Part shown: positions 35,401 through 48,822 of the stretch, one piece after another
How the letters are laid out: every line of letters begins with the position of its first letter
How positions within the stretch are numbered: the stretch's first letter is position 1
Assembly (NCBI GenBank): GCA_026413225.1
Contig: CM048553.1
Coordinates: 46,478,001-46,542,000, forward strand
From: Otis tarda
Taxonomy: Eukaryota; Chordata; Aves; Otidiformes; Otididae
Direction: 5' to 3'
DNA: 64,000 nucleotides
Position numbers and translations under genes: made by a program
Notes under the pieces: model-generated
What the model was told of the DNA's origin: nothing
Database searches by the model: none
The model's input: the letters and a program-made list of their open reading frames with translations, nothing else

Positions 35401-36831
35401 CCAGACTGTATTGCTTTGGTGTTTCTTTCAAATTCTGACATTTAAACCACTGTGTGGAGAATTTCTGAATGTAAACCAAACTCCATCCAGTTATTCTTCA
35501 ATGAAAGTCAGCAAAATAATGCTGACATTTGTAAGGTCCTAATCCTCTCGTTGCTGTAATGAGGAGACACAGATCACTCAAGGGGAGTTGTTACTCTCTG
35601 CAGTGAAAGATGCTGCCTTCCCAAACATCCTTACCCCTTTTCTTACCAAACCTTCAGAAGAAAAGAGCAAATGGTGCAACCACCCAAGCCACACGCCAGC
35701 AAAGGGAAGTGAAGGTGACAGTATGTGGCTACCAATAGTGCAAGCTATTCAGAGAAAGAAATTAAGGGGTCAGGAGAGTTTCATGTACCCTAAAGCAAGA
35801 ACAATCATGACACAGAGCAGTTGCTTTCTCTGGGACACTGTGTTTGCACACCAGGACATAGGGCAGTCCTGTGAGGAAAGGGCTGAAAAGCTTATGGCAA
35901 AGCTTGGGTTATCATGTTCTCTTGCCTCCTCTGCAATTATTTTGTTTCTCTCTTGTTCCTTCATGTACAGCTGCTGCAACAAATTGCATAGTTTGTAAAT
36001 GACAAAGGAGGAATCATGATCTAATGGACAGGGCGAAAAAACCCAATCGATAGCAGGCAGCATTATATCCCGTGTTATCTCTTTCTGATGCCTCAAGAAA
36101 AGCAAGTCACTTTTAAGTGAACTGCAACTCCTCCTGCCTGAAAGGCTAGTTTATTCCTGCCATGCCTTTAGGCAAGAGGACAGCATGGGGTTTTTTTTTC
36201 TCCTTTTGTCCTAGAAAGACATCCACCATGGGAGAAGAGCTGCTTTTAATCACTATCAGTGGTTTCCTCTGGTAACTTGCACCTGGGGAATGAAGTGAAA
36301 ATCAGAGCATTTCTTGTTTCCTCAGCCAAGGCCCCAGCTTCACCCATGCTCTTGAGGCTGTACTGCTGGTCGCCTAATCACACGGATGTGGTAGGTGCCT
36401 GACACAGCCTGAGGCCTCTGCTGCCCTCTCTGGACCCAACAGCAGCTGTTGATGTTGCAGACAGTCCTGGACAAACTTGCCTGTTTCCTGATAAAGCTAG
36501 ACATGGAATTGTTCATTGGTGTCAATAAACTCCTTGGCCTATTACCAAAGGCTTAAAAGTCTCATACGTGCTTAGTTATCTGAAGAGCTGCCTGATGCAA
36601 AGGCCCTGAGGTAAGACGATAGTTAGATAGCTGGACAAATGGGGGGACCCAACTGTCGTAGTTTAGCCCCGCTCAGGACCAAGCTATTCGGTTTTTCACT
36701 CTCTCTCCTCACTCTCCGACAGAATAGGGGAGAGACAGTATAACAAAAAGGCTCAAGGTCTGAGATAAGGACAGGGAGAGATCACTGAAGGTACTGTTAT
36801 GGCCAAAACAGGCTCGACTTGGGGAAAACTA

Positions 36832-36841
36832 TTTATTTATT
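36832..36841 (-). terminator. LTR polyadenylation signal (tandem AATAAA)
   Basis: On the minus strand two overlapping AATAAA hexamers are read from TTTATTTATT. They lie in the last third of the solo LTR in its inferred orientation, about 180 bp before its 3' edge. This is where an LTR polyadenylation signal would sit. Function is inferred from position and sequence only. Confidence 0.5.
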
Positions 36842-37333
36842 ATTATTAATAAAACCAAAGCAGGATAATGAGAACAAAACCAACTTCCTTTCCCTCCTCC
36901 CTCTTTCTGGGCTTAACTTAATTTCAAATTATCTTCACCTCCTTCCCCACTCTGTGAGTGGCACAGAAGGGAATAATCTCTGCTCCTCCGTGGGCCTCCA
37001 TGGGCTGCAGGGGCACAGCCTGCCTCACCATGGGCTGCACCACAGGCTGCAGGGGAATCTTGTCAAGAGCGACTTTACTCCTCCTCCTCCTTCTTCACTG
37101 ACCCTGGTGTCTGCAGACGTTCCTTATAAGAAATTCTTCACAATCAGGCTCAGACAGATGCCTCTCAGGTTCTCTTCACATCTCCTCTCACCACTTCCCT
37201 TGGCTGGGCCAGGCCATCCAGGCTGAATCAGGCCCAGACACCTGCCTGACAGAAGGCCAGAGGGTGAGGGCTCGCATCTCCCCACCTCTGCCCCTGCTTC
37301 TGCTTCTTCACTCCTTTTTTTAATTTTCCCCTT

Positions 37334-37344
37334 CTTAAATATGT
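37334..37344 (-). promoter_or_regulatory. LTR TATA-like element
   Basis: The minus strand reads ACATATTTAAG, a TATA-like box about 140 bp inside the 5' edge of the LTR. It lies in the block (AACATATTTAAGAAGGGG) I recall as the promoter region of this bird LTR family. It would drive transcription in the same direction as CPNE4. Activity is not shown. Confidence 0.45.
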
Positions 37345-37832
37345 TATCAGAGAGGCATTATCACTATCACCAATTGGCCAGCAGCCTGCCCCGTCAAGTC
37401 CACCAGACAAAATGAAAACTTCTAGCAGCTTCTTGCAGAAGCTGCCACCATAGCCCCCCCTCCACTAAACAAAACCAGCACACCAACTCACATCCCCTCG
37501 GGACACCACTCAATCTTGTGCACCTCAGCAACCCTCCCGACCCCCGCTAATAACACCCCAGACATGTGGGAATATCAGTGGAGGTGGTAAGTACAGTAAA
37601 GTTTCTTCCTCCCCTTCTCTTTTGTATGTGTGCATATAGACAAGTGTCCATTTTTATGTAATATAAGAACAGATTTTTCCCTTATGTAACTCCCATACTG
37701 CATGGGGAATCCAGGTGGTTGACGTTTCTATGACTCCCCCCATCCCTCCTCCCCGCCGATCCCTCTGGTTTTATTGCTTCCATTTTAAAAAGTTGTGACT
37801 TTTTCTCATTAGTAGAGGATTTCTCCTTTCAA

Positions 37833-37852
37833 CTATTAAAAGCTTTTAATAG
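37833..37852. repeat. Perfect 20-bp palindrome
   Basis: CTATTAAAAGCTTTTAATAG is its own reverse complement. It sits in a very AT-rich block (37800-37980) just above the LTR. No function is evident. Confidence 0.85.
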
Positions 37853-38019
37853 TTTTTAAAATTTTTATCAAGCTTTTATAATCTTGTTTAAAAATGTTTG
37901 ATAGATTAATATTAATAAAATCTAATAAAACTGTCACTATACACACATATTAAAAATATATATTATGCATAAATTTGGAGCAAATCCTAACCATACAATA
38001 AACTCTAAGTGTTTAGAAA

Positions 38020-38082
38020 CATCCCTACTGTGATGTCACATCCCTACTTGTGACAGTAAAAATACTGTCACAAGTAGGGATG
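38020..38082. repeat. Three-copy repeat forming a perfect 20-bp hairpin
   Basis: The motif CATCCCTACT(T)GTGA occurs at 38020-38034, again at 38039-38054, and inverted at 38063-38082. The second and third copies form a perfect 20-bp inverted repeat (38039-38058 and 38063-38082) around an AAAA loop. A stem this long and without mismatches suggests a recent local event such as replication template switching. There are no terminal target duplications to call it a transposon. Confidence 0.9.
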
Positions 38083-39855
38083 AACTTGTTCTTACTGTGT
38101 TTTCTTGGGTCAAAATTATGATGAAGGAGTAAATGATGAATTTTGGAATGGTGAGAAATATTACATAGAAGGTTTAAAAATGTCTGCTTCAGATGTACAT
38201 TTGAACAAGAGGATATATTTGTGCCATTTTTTATTTGTGGTTAGTATGAAAACAGGCTAGGTGTTAGAATGTCACAGTTGAAGACAACAAGTAGCTCTGG
38301 AAAAGAAACACACACCAAGCTATTATCTTGAGGTTGTTCATGATCAGGAAGTTTTCTTAAACAGCATGAATTAATTTTGTCCTGTACCACCAACCAAAGA
38401 CCAACCAGCTTTCCCAGAATTCCATTATTTCAATCACAAAGAAGCAACTGTCACTCGGAAGAAGTCATAATTCAAGACCTGTGAATCTCACCCAGGACCT
38501 GCCACATTTAGGAAAGAAATTCATACACTACTCATGCCAGTCCTGATCAAAATAGGTGATCAGTCATTCAGAGGAGGAATCTTCTTTTCTTCCTTCACAC
38601 ACTACTGGTTCAAGCACTAGCAAGCTGCCAGTGCTAGATTCACAACATTTATCTAAATGATGCCTGATCTCAAACACAAATTCCCAAGAAAAAAATCTCA
38701 CAGTGGAGGCAAGCCAGCAAGCCAACTATAAGCTCATCTGATCAAAGAGAGACTGGCACTCAAAACTTGGGATAATCAGTACCCAGCCAAGAGATGGAAC
38801 TGAAATCGCCTTAGAAGCACCATCTCCTCCTTTGAGTAAGTAGGTGATGCATATCCGTTCTGACCATCTCAAGAGGTTCTGTAGAAGTTGATAGATTGGC
38901 TACAAGATACTTTCGTCTTGTAGTCCAGAGGGGGAGGTTGAAGAATGGGTCAGAATACCCTGTGCTTTCTGGAAGATGAACTATGTACAATTAAAAGGCA
39001 ACTTCAAGATCCTTGTCAACTCCTCCAGAGATAAGGTGAGCTGATACTTAAGGAGAGAGTTCCTAGATCCTCTGTCAATGATAAATGTTCGCTCCTATTC
39101 TCTCCAGTTGCCTGGGAGAGTGAAAAACACTGGTTGACAATCACTAGAGTGTTTTGATTATCTTTTGACAGATCTATAGCAATGTACTGTAGCTGGCTAT
39201 AAAGTCTAGTGCATAAAAGAAAATATAACCAGAATAAAAACTTTCACTGTGTCGCCTTAGCAACTCAAACAGGGATGTCAGACCTGAGTTCTCCTTACAC
39301 TAGCTTCCAGAGCATCTGAGATTAAATTCCTGGTTTTGGTCCTCATTTTCTTCACTCATTGTTGTGATGCTATGTGAAAGAATGCTTAATGCCATCAGCT
39401 GAAGGATGTAGCTGGCAATTTTATCCTGTGACTGAAAGGAGTACTACATGGAAAACAGAACATTTTCTGGTCTGAGGCTATGAAAAAGTCTCTTCTAGGA
39501 ACCAAGGACTATGTCTGACCTATTCATCTCCTCACCCACATGTAATTACATTTCTCTGATGTGTCCTTCGTTATTTAGAAATACCTAGCAACACATCCAC
39601 TTGAAGGCAAACCACCTTCCTCCTCCTCTGCCATTCCCTCAAGGTTTACTAAACCCTCTTTATTCAAAGTAATTGCACATGCCTTTTCCTTGCGGAGAAT
39701 AAAACTAAAGAAAAAACTGACAAATACTAATCATATTACTTAATGTTGCCCAAAGGATGTTGAGATAAACTATACACTAAGATGCATTTATGGGGTCCAC
39801 AGCTAATGGCATATATTGCCTTTAGCAACAATAGTTATTTCTGGAGAATACACAA

Positions 39856-39912
39856 AAAGGAGAGAGGACGAAGGAGGGAGGGACAGAGGGAGAGAGAAAG
39901 AGAAAGAGAAAT
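39856..39912. repeat. Purine-rich GA tract
   Basis: An almost pure A/G stretch of about 55 bp contains GGAGGGAGGGA and three GAGAAA-type units. It is low-complexity intron sequence. The Phe/Ser/Pro-rich open frame antisense to it is compositional. Confidence 0.8.
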
Positions 39913-42110
39913 TGCTCTCTGGCTTCAGCTAGGTGACAAGTGACATGATCTCCCACACAAGAAACCTCTCCTGTACAACATGCGATCCCCCACAATACTT
40001 GTTCCATAATAACTATATCATTTTCACCAGGATCTGCTCAACTCCATACTGCTGCTTCTTGCCTATCATGCTATTAGTGCTCATTGAAGCCTACTTTTCA
40101 GGTGCAAGAGCCATCTAGCATGTACATATACATTTTTTGGGCAATATTTATTAGCCACTTAAATGAATATCACCTACTATCTTCTCCATTAATACTTGTT
40201 TTCCTCTAGAATAGGCTACAAAACAAGGATTAGAAAAGGGGAGGGGGTAGAAGGACTGATTCTCACACTGGTTGCAATTGCGTCCCATGAGAACTACTAT
40301 CTCTAACAACAACACCATGTTTTGCAGGTACAAGCCCACAGAACAACTGAACAGTAACAACAGAATGAGAGAAACAAGGGAGAAATAACACCACAACAGC
40401 TCAGGTGCGGGGAGGAGAAAAGCTGTACTTTTGCAGTGAAAAGCAGATTGCAAAGTTACAGGTGAAAGGCAGCCTGCTGAATTGCAAATGGCAGGCCCTT
40501 AGCAAGACAAAGGTTTAGGCACTTAACGTATTGTGCAACATTAAAACATTCCTGGACGGCACTCTGATACTGCAGTGTCAACCTAGAACAAGAATTGACA
40601 AATAACTGTACTAACTACTTATGCCTCTGAAAGAGTCACCATCCTTTTTGCTAGCTAGGACTGAAAAGAGTACACTGTTTCTCCATTGTAGTAAAGAATA
40701 TATTATTTATCCTTCTTAGCCATTCCTGGCACTCTGGACTATAAGTCTCCTGTCTTGGCCAACAAGTTGGCTGTTTGGGAAGGACTGTGATGCTCTCTTG
40801 AAGTTGTTTGCCTTGGAAATATACACCTTTACCACCCTCACACAGTTCCTTTCCCAGCCACAGGTATTTCTATACAAAACTGGAGTGTTGTCACATCACT
40901 GGCCTTGTTAATACTCTTCACTCTGGAATCTGTTCATCTCTTTAGATTGGCTTTATTTCCACTCAAATTCAGTTTGGTTTAAGTTTTGGCAGGTATCAGT
41001 TCAGCAGTATAAGTGCTGTAAAAACTGCAAAAAAATTCAGCTCATTATGTTGTCAGTGGGTCCTGATCTGACTTAATTTGACTCTGAGAGAACAAAATAG
41101 GGTTTAATTTACACAGAAGTTTTGTTTAGAAGTTATCTATAATGAGTTAATAGATGGCTGATATGTATCAACAGTATTTTACATACATAAGCTAAACTCT
41201 AGGTTGTTGTGAGAACATCAATAGAAGTTATCTAGAAGGATAGTAAAAACTTCTTGACCTATGGAATAGGCTAACTGCTTACCATTTATTAAACACCTTT
41301 TGACTCTATTAGCTTTCTATTAACACATTATAACCAGAACCTTAATGGAAAGCCCAAATAAAGCTTATTAGGCATTTGTATTTGATTTTGAGATCACCAT
41401 GAAGCACTGAATACAAATTATCAGCAGATTAGAAAGCCAACATTTTAAACTCCCCCTCAGAGAATTTATCAAGACTAACACCTTCAGGAGTAAGTAATAA
41501 TAGAAAATGACAATTTCTGGAATTAGATATGCAAAGTCATTTATCATATTCAACAATTACCATCAACTTCAATTTGAAAAGATCAGGCTGACATAAAGAA
41601 GTGAAATTATTAATAAGCTAACATTTTCATTTTCCTTTAGGACTGTAATTCATTAGGTATTTAGGAAACTGATTAGTTTCCTCATGATAGGTTCAAGTTA
41701 GAGCTGGCAGCAATGAACGCTGCACATGAGAAATGGAGAAAGATGGAGAATGACCCTCACCCAATAAAAGCCTTTAGGTCAGTAGGAAAATGCTTTGAGT
41801 ATCCAGATTATGCATCTGCTTTGCTTTGCCATAACAGCACAGCACTTCATAGAAACCATGTTCTTGGACTCAAAGGAAATGAATCTTAGCAGAAAGAAAT
41901 GCCTGTAGAATATGAACTAGAAAAAGACTAAGTATTTCAGGCGTGGAAGTACAGGAAAGGCTGCTTTTTGTGTTTTCAGACTATCATGTCCAGATAGTGG
42001 TAAAACCTATGAGAGAGATCAACACTGCAACTAAACTTCTAAGAGATGACGAGGTGATGGCACTTGCTTTATTACAGGATTGTCTGAGGAACACTGCTTT
42101 ACAAAGCTTA

Positions 42111-42404
<294 letters not shown>

Positions 42405-45400
42405 TCAAATGTAATGATAAATGGAATCTCAACACAGCTGTGTGTTATGAAGTTGACTGATTAAATAAAGTTCAAGTATTTTAGAAAGAAAGGATTCCTT
42501 TACTGCAACTTTTTGTAGGCCTAAAAATACAGAATTACGTATATTTACATGTTCATGCTCAAATGGTGTCCTGAATTAAGACTAACTTAGCTCACTGAAG
42601 TGCCTTACAAATACAAATTAATATTCAAAACACTAGCTGCCGTGGGGAAATGCTACCATTCTCAGTTTTACAGTCAGTGAAGGTGAGACAATAGTTACAG
42701 AGATAATTTTCTGAAATGGCTTTGAATTTATACATGTCAGTGTATAAACAGCCCATATCTTGGCTGTTTTCTGGTGTTGGTCAACAGTGACCGTACAAAC
42801 CAAACCCCACTGGTAGTCATTCCTAAATTCCTGCATAAACATGAATATCTCAATGAGTTTGAGTTGTGAGAATTTTATTTTACAGACCTTGCTAAATAAA
42901 ATTCAGCTACCCAAGACTGAAGCACATAGTAATAACTACATACTTTGCTAAATATTAATTTTAAAACTGGCCCAAAGACAACAAAGGAGCTCACAAATTT
43001 AAAGAACAAAATCCCAAACTCAGCCTCATGGATAAAACTCTCTTACATTGACAGAATCAGGACACCTTTACTGAAAATGCCCTCTTATCAAACATCTCTT
43101 TCTCTTATTTTTTTTTTTTTAGAGCAGAAATGCGTCAAAGCCATCTGGCCTGTTGCATGAGGAGTGCATTGACATGTGGCTATCAGATGGCTTTGAGGGT
43201 AACTTTGGCTCCCTCCTGAGGGCCGCAGTCTTTTAGGTCTGTGCATGGGTCTGGGGTGAGGACTGGACCAGTGGGAGTAGTAGAGGAGCTCTCTGCTGAG
43301 AAAGACAAGAATGACACATAACTGGAGGTGAGGGGGCAGCATTAGTGAGGTACCAGGCTTAACAACAGTGGGCTTTATCAGGCCACTCCACCTCAACGAG
43401 GCTCAATGCTTTTAACCTAGCACTGGTGGTCAGACAACACAAGAAGAAGAGCAAGGTTTGCTCCTCAGAAAATCCTCAAGTTTGCTTGGTCCAAAGGGGC
43501 ATGTTGAGTTCACTCAGAATGGAACTGAAATCACTAAATCTTGACTGGATCTTGAGTTTAAATATTTCCAGAAAAGTGTTTTATTGAAACATACTTCATG
43601 TCCACCGACTATGCTTTCTAACCAGCCTGAATAATCCAGGTATGAGAGGACTGTGGCCAATCCCTTTTCACTGGACCACCAAACCAGTGGTTGTAAATTC
43701 ACTTTGAGGATAGGGGGAAAGACTCTACTGAAAGCTTGAAAGCTTGAGATACGGGCAAATTGACTGAATTATTTGAGTGAGAGCAAAACAGAGAAAAAAA
43801 AAAAAACTTTCAGGAAGAAGACTATCTAAAACAACTTAACTCACTACAAGCGAGGTCTGTCACAAAGTCAGCCTTAATGGATGTTAATCACCTAGCATCC
43901 TCCCAATACAGCCGTAAGTTAATAAATAGCCTCTTCCACACAAATGTTTGTCCACGTGAGGTCCGCTCACTTGAACCATAGGTAGGAAGGTATTTGATCT
44001 CTACATCTAAGCCAGAGACCTGAATTTATTATGCTATTAAGTACCCATGCACCTTATTTGCCTTTGTAGAAGAAACACAGGTGGTGATTTCACTAAATTC
44101 ATACCCAGAACTCCTCCAGGCAGTACACCACCACTCACATTATCATTTAGATTTCTTTTTTTTTTTAAGAATGACTCTAGCTTTCTTCTGAACATGCAAA
44201 ATTGTTAGCCCCAAGAAGAGATTTGGTTTGATACACAGGGAATTTCTCTGATCCATATAGATGTGCAGTAGAGCTACAAAGGATTGCCCACAGGGAAAGA
44301 GTACAAGCACATCTCTTATTGCTACAGAAATTAATTGGTTGAAACAGTTCACTGGTCAGGCAAAGACCTGGTTCCCGAGCCCTCTGTTACTTTTCCATCC
44401 TATCGCCTGCAATTTTGCTTACTTTGCTGAAGATCTCCATATCAAAAAGTGAAAATATTTTGCTCTAAGACTTGGAGATTCTTTTTAGCAGCTTTGATAT
44501 TAGGGGCTCGGTGGAGGATAGAGGGGAAGGCAGGGGTAGTTCCTGTGTGTGTTTGTTTGTAGTCTACATTTTATACAACAGTAATCAAATGAAAGTGTGT
44601 TTCTGGTTCTGATAGTGGTAATGTTGCCTGGAACAAAACTAGACACAGTATTTCAATCACTAACAGCCCTGGAGAATTCTTTATGATGAAATCTTCACTA
44701 ATAATCACTCTATGCTTATTATCAACTGCAATTTTTAGATAAGCTAGTAAGAAAAAAAAAAACCAAGGAAAAAAAATTAATTTACAATAAAGCCCTGAAA
44801 CAATTTTTGTTTCATAGAGCTTGAAACAGCTTCATCTTCTTTTCCTGTGAAATCGCTTGTTAATATAAATGAGTCAATTTTTATTGAAAATGCTTTCTAA
44901 ATATTTAATTAAAAAAATGGATTTTACAGATGAAGCTTGACTTAAAATTATTTTTTTAACGCAATGATTGTGAAAATGATTTAAGATCCTAAAAGTAACA
45001 CAAAGTAAAAAGATTTGTCAACATGTCATAGCAAAATTGATATATATGTGCAAAAAGTATAGTTTTAGCAATGCTGGCAACTTTTCAAAAAATGTTTTTG
45101 AAAAAAAGGCTATTTCACAGAGATAAAAACAACCATTATTGCAAAATTTTCCAACCAGATTTACTTCTCAAGTTCTGTCTTTAAACTCTATTGGACCATA
45201 AATACAAGAACAGAGCCAAGGTTATCAGAGACCTCCAGGAAAAAGTACTTTGAAAAATTTCTGTTAGGATTCTAACTCTTATGAAGAGGGAAAAGCTCCA
45301 AGTCCTGATTTGTGGTTAGAATTTTAACTGGAGATGAGCAAAGTTAAATTACATTTAAAATGTCCACACAACAGGGATTCAACTGCTTGTTTCTTTCAAG

Positions 45401-48400
45401 CTAGCAGTTTTCTAACTTTAGTTTTCAGAAGGCCAGATGGTACTTCAATCTTCATGTTGGTTTCATGGAAAATACAAACAATTACAGGATTATCTCACTG
45501 TCATTTGCACAATTAGAGTGAAGGGAGAAAGGGGGTTCCTGCAAGTACATTCATTATGACTTCTTTTTTTCAGAGTTTCACATCTGGCCATAGAAATTGT
45601 TCCTCTCAGAAAAAACACATTGTACACAGTAATAATTCTACGTTTCAGCTGTATGTGAAAAGTACTTCTAAAATATATAAATACATCCTTTATCTTTGGG
45701 CAAACCTTAATGCGCTCTTTGGGTCTGTACTCTTACAGGTTGCTTAAGCAGATGATTAACAGTATACCTAATTTCTACTAAAAGTCTCATTAATTTAAGG
45801 AGGCTTTCCACAGGCTTAATTTTAAACACTGGTAAATCAGTGTTCAGATAAAAGTGAAACTTTTCACTGGAGAAAGGAGGGAGAAAAGCCATTTTAAAAA
45901 GAAAAAGATATCTCAGGGGATGCAGACGGACATTTTCACTAGTTTTATTTCTGTTCAGGTTTTTCACCAAGCATAGATTTTGACTCTCACTAGAAAAGGA
46001 ACTTCTGAGCAGTACGCAAGAAAAATGGCATTGGCATTGGAGCTTAAACAGCACAGGTTTCTCTGGTTGAATTTTCTAGTGCTTTGCAGAAGGTGTCAGG
46101 TAGATTAATTGTGCTACTTCTGCATGAGCAAAAAAACCTCACTTGCGTAATTTCTGATTTTAATTATATTTCACAAAAATATAATCTGGACCATCCTCTA
46201 GCTCCAGCCAATACTGATGTTCTGTGATGTGATGATGCTTAGATAAGAAATAAACCAATTTCTCTATCCACTGTCTCCCATGGAGTGAGGCAGTTTTCCT
46301 GTTTGATAATTCAACAGCAAAAAAAAAAAATTCCTACCTCAGATCCAGATCATATGATCCAAACTCAAGCATTATTTTTTTAACTTTTAATTTCCGTGAC
46401 CTGACTGGAGACAAGAAAGTGGTGTTCCAAGTCTCAATATGAAAGTCAGACTATATTTTCACTGAGCAAAATTCTTAGACAATTGTAATAAAAGAATTCT
46501 TCCCATGCTCTCCATCCTATCTAGATTTAAACACAAGGAAAACTAAGAGAAAAGACTGATTACTGTAAGTATGTGTTTGTGTGTGGGTGTCTGTACGTAC
46601 TTGGATTATTTTCCTTATATACCTTCAGGGAAATGCTTCAAGTGATTTGTCCCCATTAGGCTGTCACAATGAGAGAGCATATATACAATATACAACACCT
46701 TTGGGCAGAGGTAATGGAGAGACTCGTAACTTAACCTTGCTACTTATGAGCCAGCCCAAAACATGCTCCAAAGGTTAATTTTTAAAAGACTGGCAGTGAG
46801 TCTCATGACTAAGTCCTATCTGGAGGCACCTGACAGCCAGACCATGGAAATGCACTTATTGAAAATAATCCATTTATGTTTCCCTCAGCTGGCCAGACAC
46901 TGCAGATTATAGCATGCACAAAGCCAGCAAAAACTAGAAAATTCCCAGTCTTGCCAGCCAGAGTTTCTCCAGCTCTGCGTATGCTCAAAGCCCAGTTATG
47001 AAATGTTAGTATGGCTTGAGCTGGTACTGCCTTGCCACCTAGTTGGAGAGGTACAGTGTTGGACAGCCTTCCTGACAACGTAAGAGCTTATTTAGAACAC
47101 TTCACTAAGTTGTGACCAAAAGATACTGGCTTGTATGGGAGAGAAGACCAAATCCTTGGTCCACTGTCCAGCTGCCCTATGCTACCAGAAAAGCAAAACA
47201 GCCAGAAAGACAGCAGCCTCGAGCAGTCTGAGAAGTCCCTTGAATAGGAGGCTCACTCCTCTGATCTGGCTCTGATGCAGGTGAGATCCTAGTTCACATA
47301 TTGCATGAAAAAGGAAATTTCTTTTTGTGTTGTTACTTCAGTATCTATCCCCTGACACTCAAAAAGGAGTGGAAGGGATACCTTTCAAGGAAGAGAATGA
47401 TCTTTGTCCATTAATTGCCTGTAGTCCCTAGCTAGGTGTTAGTGGAACAGTACTGAACAAGAGTGGTTTAAATTCTGAACAGTAACAGTCTTGGTGGCTT
47501 TTCATTGCATTTCTGTGAAACAAGGCATCTTGTGGCTAGACAAAAAGGAGAATGCTAATTTTTGGACTTGAATGTAATAAATTACAGCCCAGACAGTTAT
47601 AAAGTTCTTACTATTCAACTCTAAACTAAAATAACACCACAATAATTTTTAGGTAGAGTTTATAGGACACTTACTATCTCACAAAGAAACGAAGTCTTGA
47701 GGCAAATGTCAGTAACCTGCTGTATGTTTAGACTCCCCCTGAGCTGCAGGTGGTATGAGGTGGCAAAAGGCTACAAACAGAAACTCTTCTTTGTTTCATT
47801 CTCTAGGATCAGTGGCAACATTTAAAAAAAAATAAAAATACTTGGAAAAGCCAAACAGAGAAAGTGAAAGAAAATCTCAGAAAAAAATTTATTTCATCAT
47901 CAAAATAATTTTCCTGGAACAGCCTGTCTCTTATCAGGGCTATTATTACTTGGTAACGAAGCAAATGTCCTACTGTACCTCCCTGAAGCATTTGTACCCC
48001 ACTTGTAATACTTCAAAGAAGGTCTTTTAATAGGAAGGCCTTTATCCACTACCTATCTGTTCTCCCCATTTGGGTATGAGAAAAGCCACGCAAAACCTTC
48101 AGTAGCAAAGCTAAAACACTTCAAGTTACGCTGTTTCTGGAGTCATGATGCTCCAAGGCCAAATTCTGTATTACACATATCCCAACACTGGGTTACGTGC
48201 TGGAGAATAACTGTACAGAAATTTGATAATTCCTACTGCATATGAAATTCTTCACTCTTCTTTTTTTTTTTTTTTTAATTCAAGCTGGTCATCACAGTTT
48301 TCTCGTTTCACTAGTTGTGCTTCTCCAAGAAGTTAAAACAAACTTTTTATGGCTCATTTTAGATTTCCTCTGAAGTTCGGCTCCAGTGAGAGCAGAGTGA

Positions 48401-48751
48401 ACCAGCTGAAATGAACCAATGTTTCTTGCAAGCCTCTCACTGGCTGAAGTAAAGCCTTCTTCAGAGTGGTGTAGAGAAAATATTTGAACTTTTTCCTCTC
48501 AGAAAGATTAACTCAATTTTCAAACTAAACTGCTCAAAAAAACCTAGATGAATAGGGGAAAAAGAGCTCATACTCTACACTATGAGGCTATGTGTAGCCT
48601 CTGTGAAGTGAACCTAGAAGCAACTTTCAAAGTTTTCTCCTTGACTACAGAGCCTCAGTCATTTTGAAAACTACATCTTCTGTTTGCTGAGTTTGAATGG
48701 ACCAATACTCATCAATTCACCAGCACTGCTGAGTTTGCTCCATAAGCATTA

Positions 48752-48822
48752 GGTGAAATTCTAGCTCCACTGCAGGCAATGAGACTTTCCCTATTAACTT
48801 CAACAAGTGCCAGGGTTTCATC
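48752..48822. repeat. Ancient palindromic amniote repeat (MITE-like)
   Basis: The 71-bp block opens GGTGAAATTCTAGCTCC and closes GTGCCAGGGTTTCATC. The two ends are imperfect inverted copies whose differences in the first 14 bases are all transitions. The internal 'aggcaatgaga' and 'attaacttcaa' echo the 'gaagtcaatggga / cattgacttcaatgg' core of a short palindromic element common in birds and other reptiles. It is old and inactive. The family name is not known to me. Confidence 0.5.

Larger units (their letters stand above)
36654..37482 (-). mobile_element. Solo LTR of an avian endogenous retrovirus (ERVL-like)
   Basis: An 829-bp element begins TGTCGTAGTTTAGCCCC on the plus strand and ends AAAACCAGCACA, so it is bounded by TG...CA as LTRs are. 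It is flanked on both sides by the same five bases, CCAAC (36649-36653 and 37483-37487), a clean target-site duplication of the 5-bp size typical of ERVL-class integration. Read on the minus strand it opens TGTGCTGGTTTTG and contains GGTGGCAGCTTCTGC and ATATTTAAGAAGGGG, which I recognise from a widespread bird LTR family. No gag, pol or env sequence lies beside it, so internal sequence was lost by LTR-LTR recombination. The open frame at 36819-37226 on the plus strand is antisense to the LTR and not a gene. Confidence 0.9.

Noticed and set aside
35588..36105. Overlapping open frames on both strands (136 and 111 codons)
   Set aside because: Opposite-strand overlap, no domains and no conserved motif; treated as chance.
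36819..37226. 135-codon open frame on the plus strand
   Set aside because: It lies wholly inside the solo LTR, antisense to it, and reflects LTR composition.
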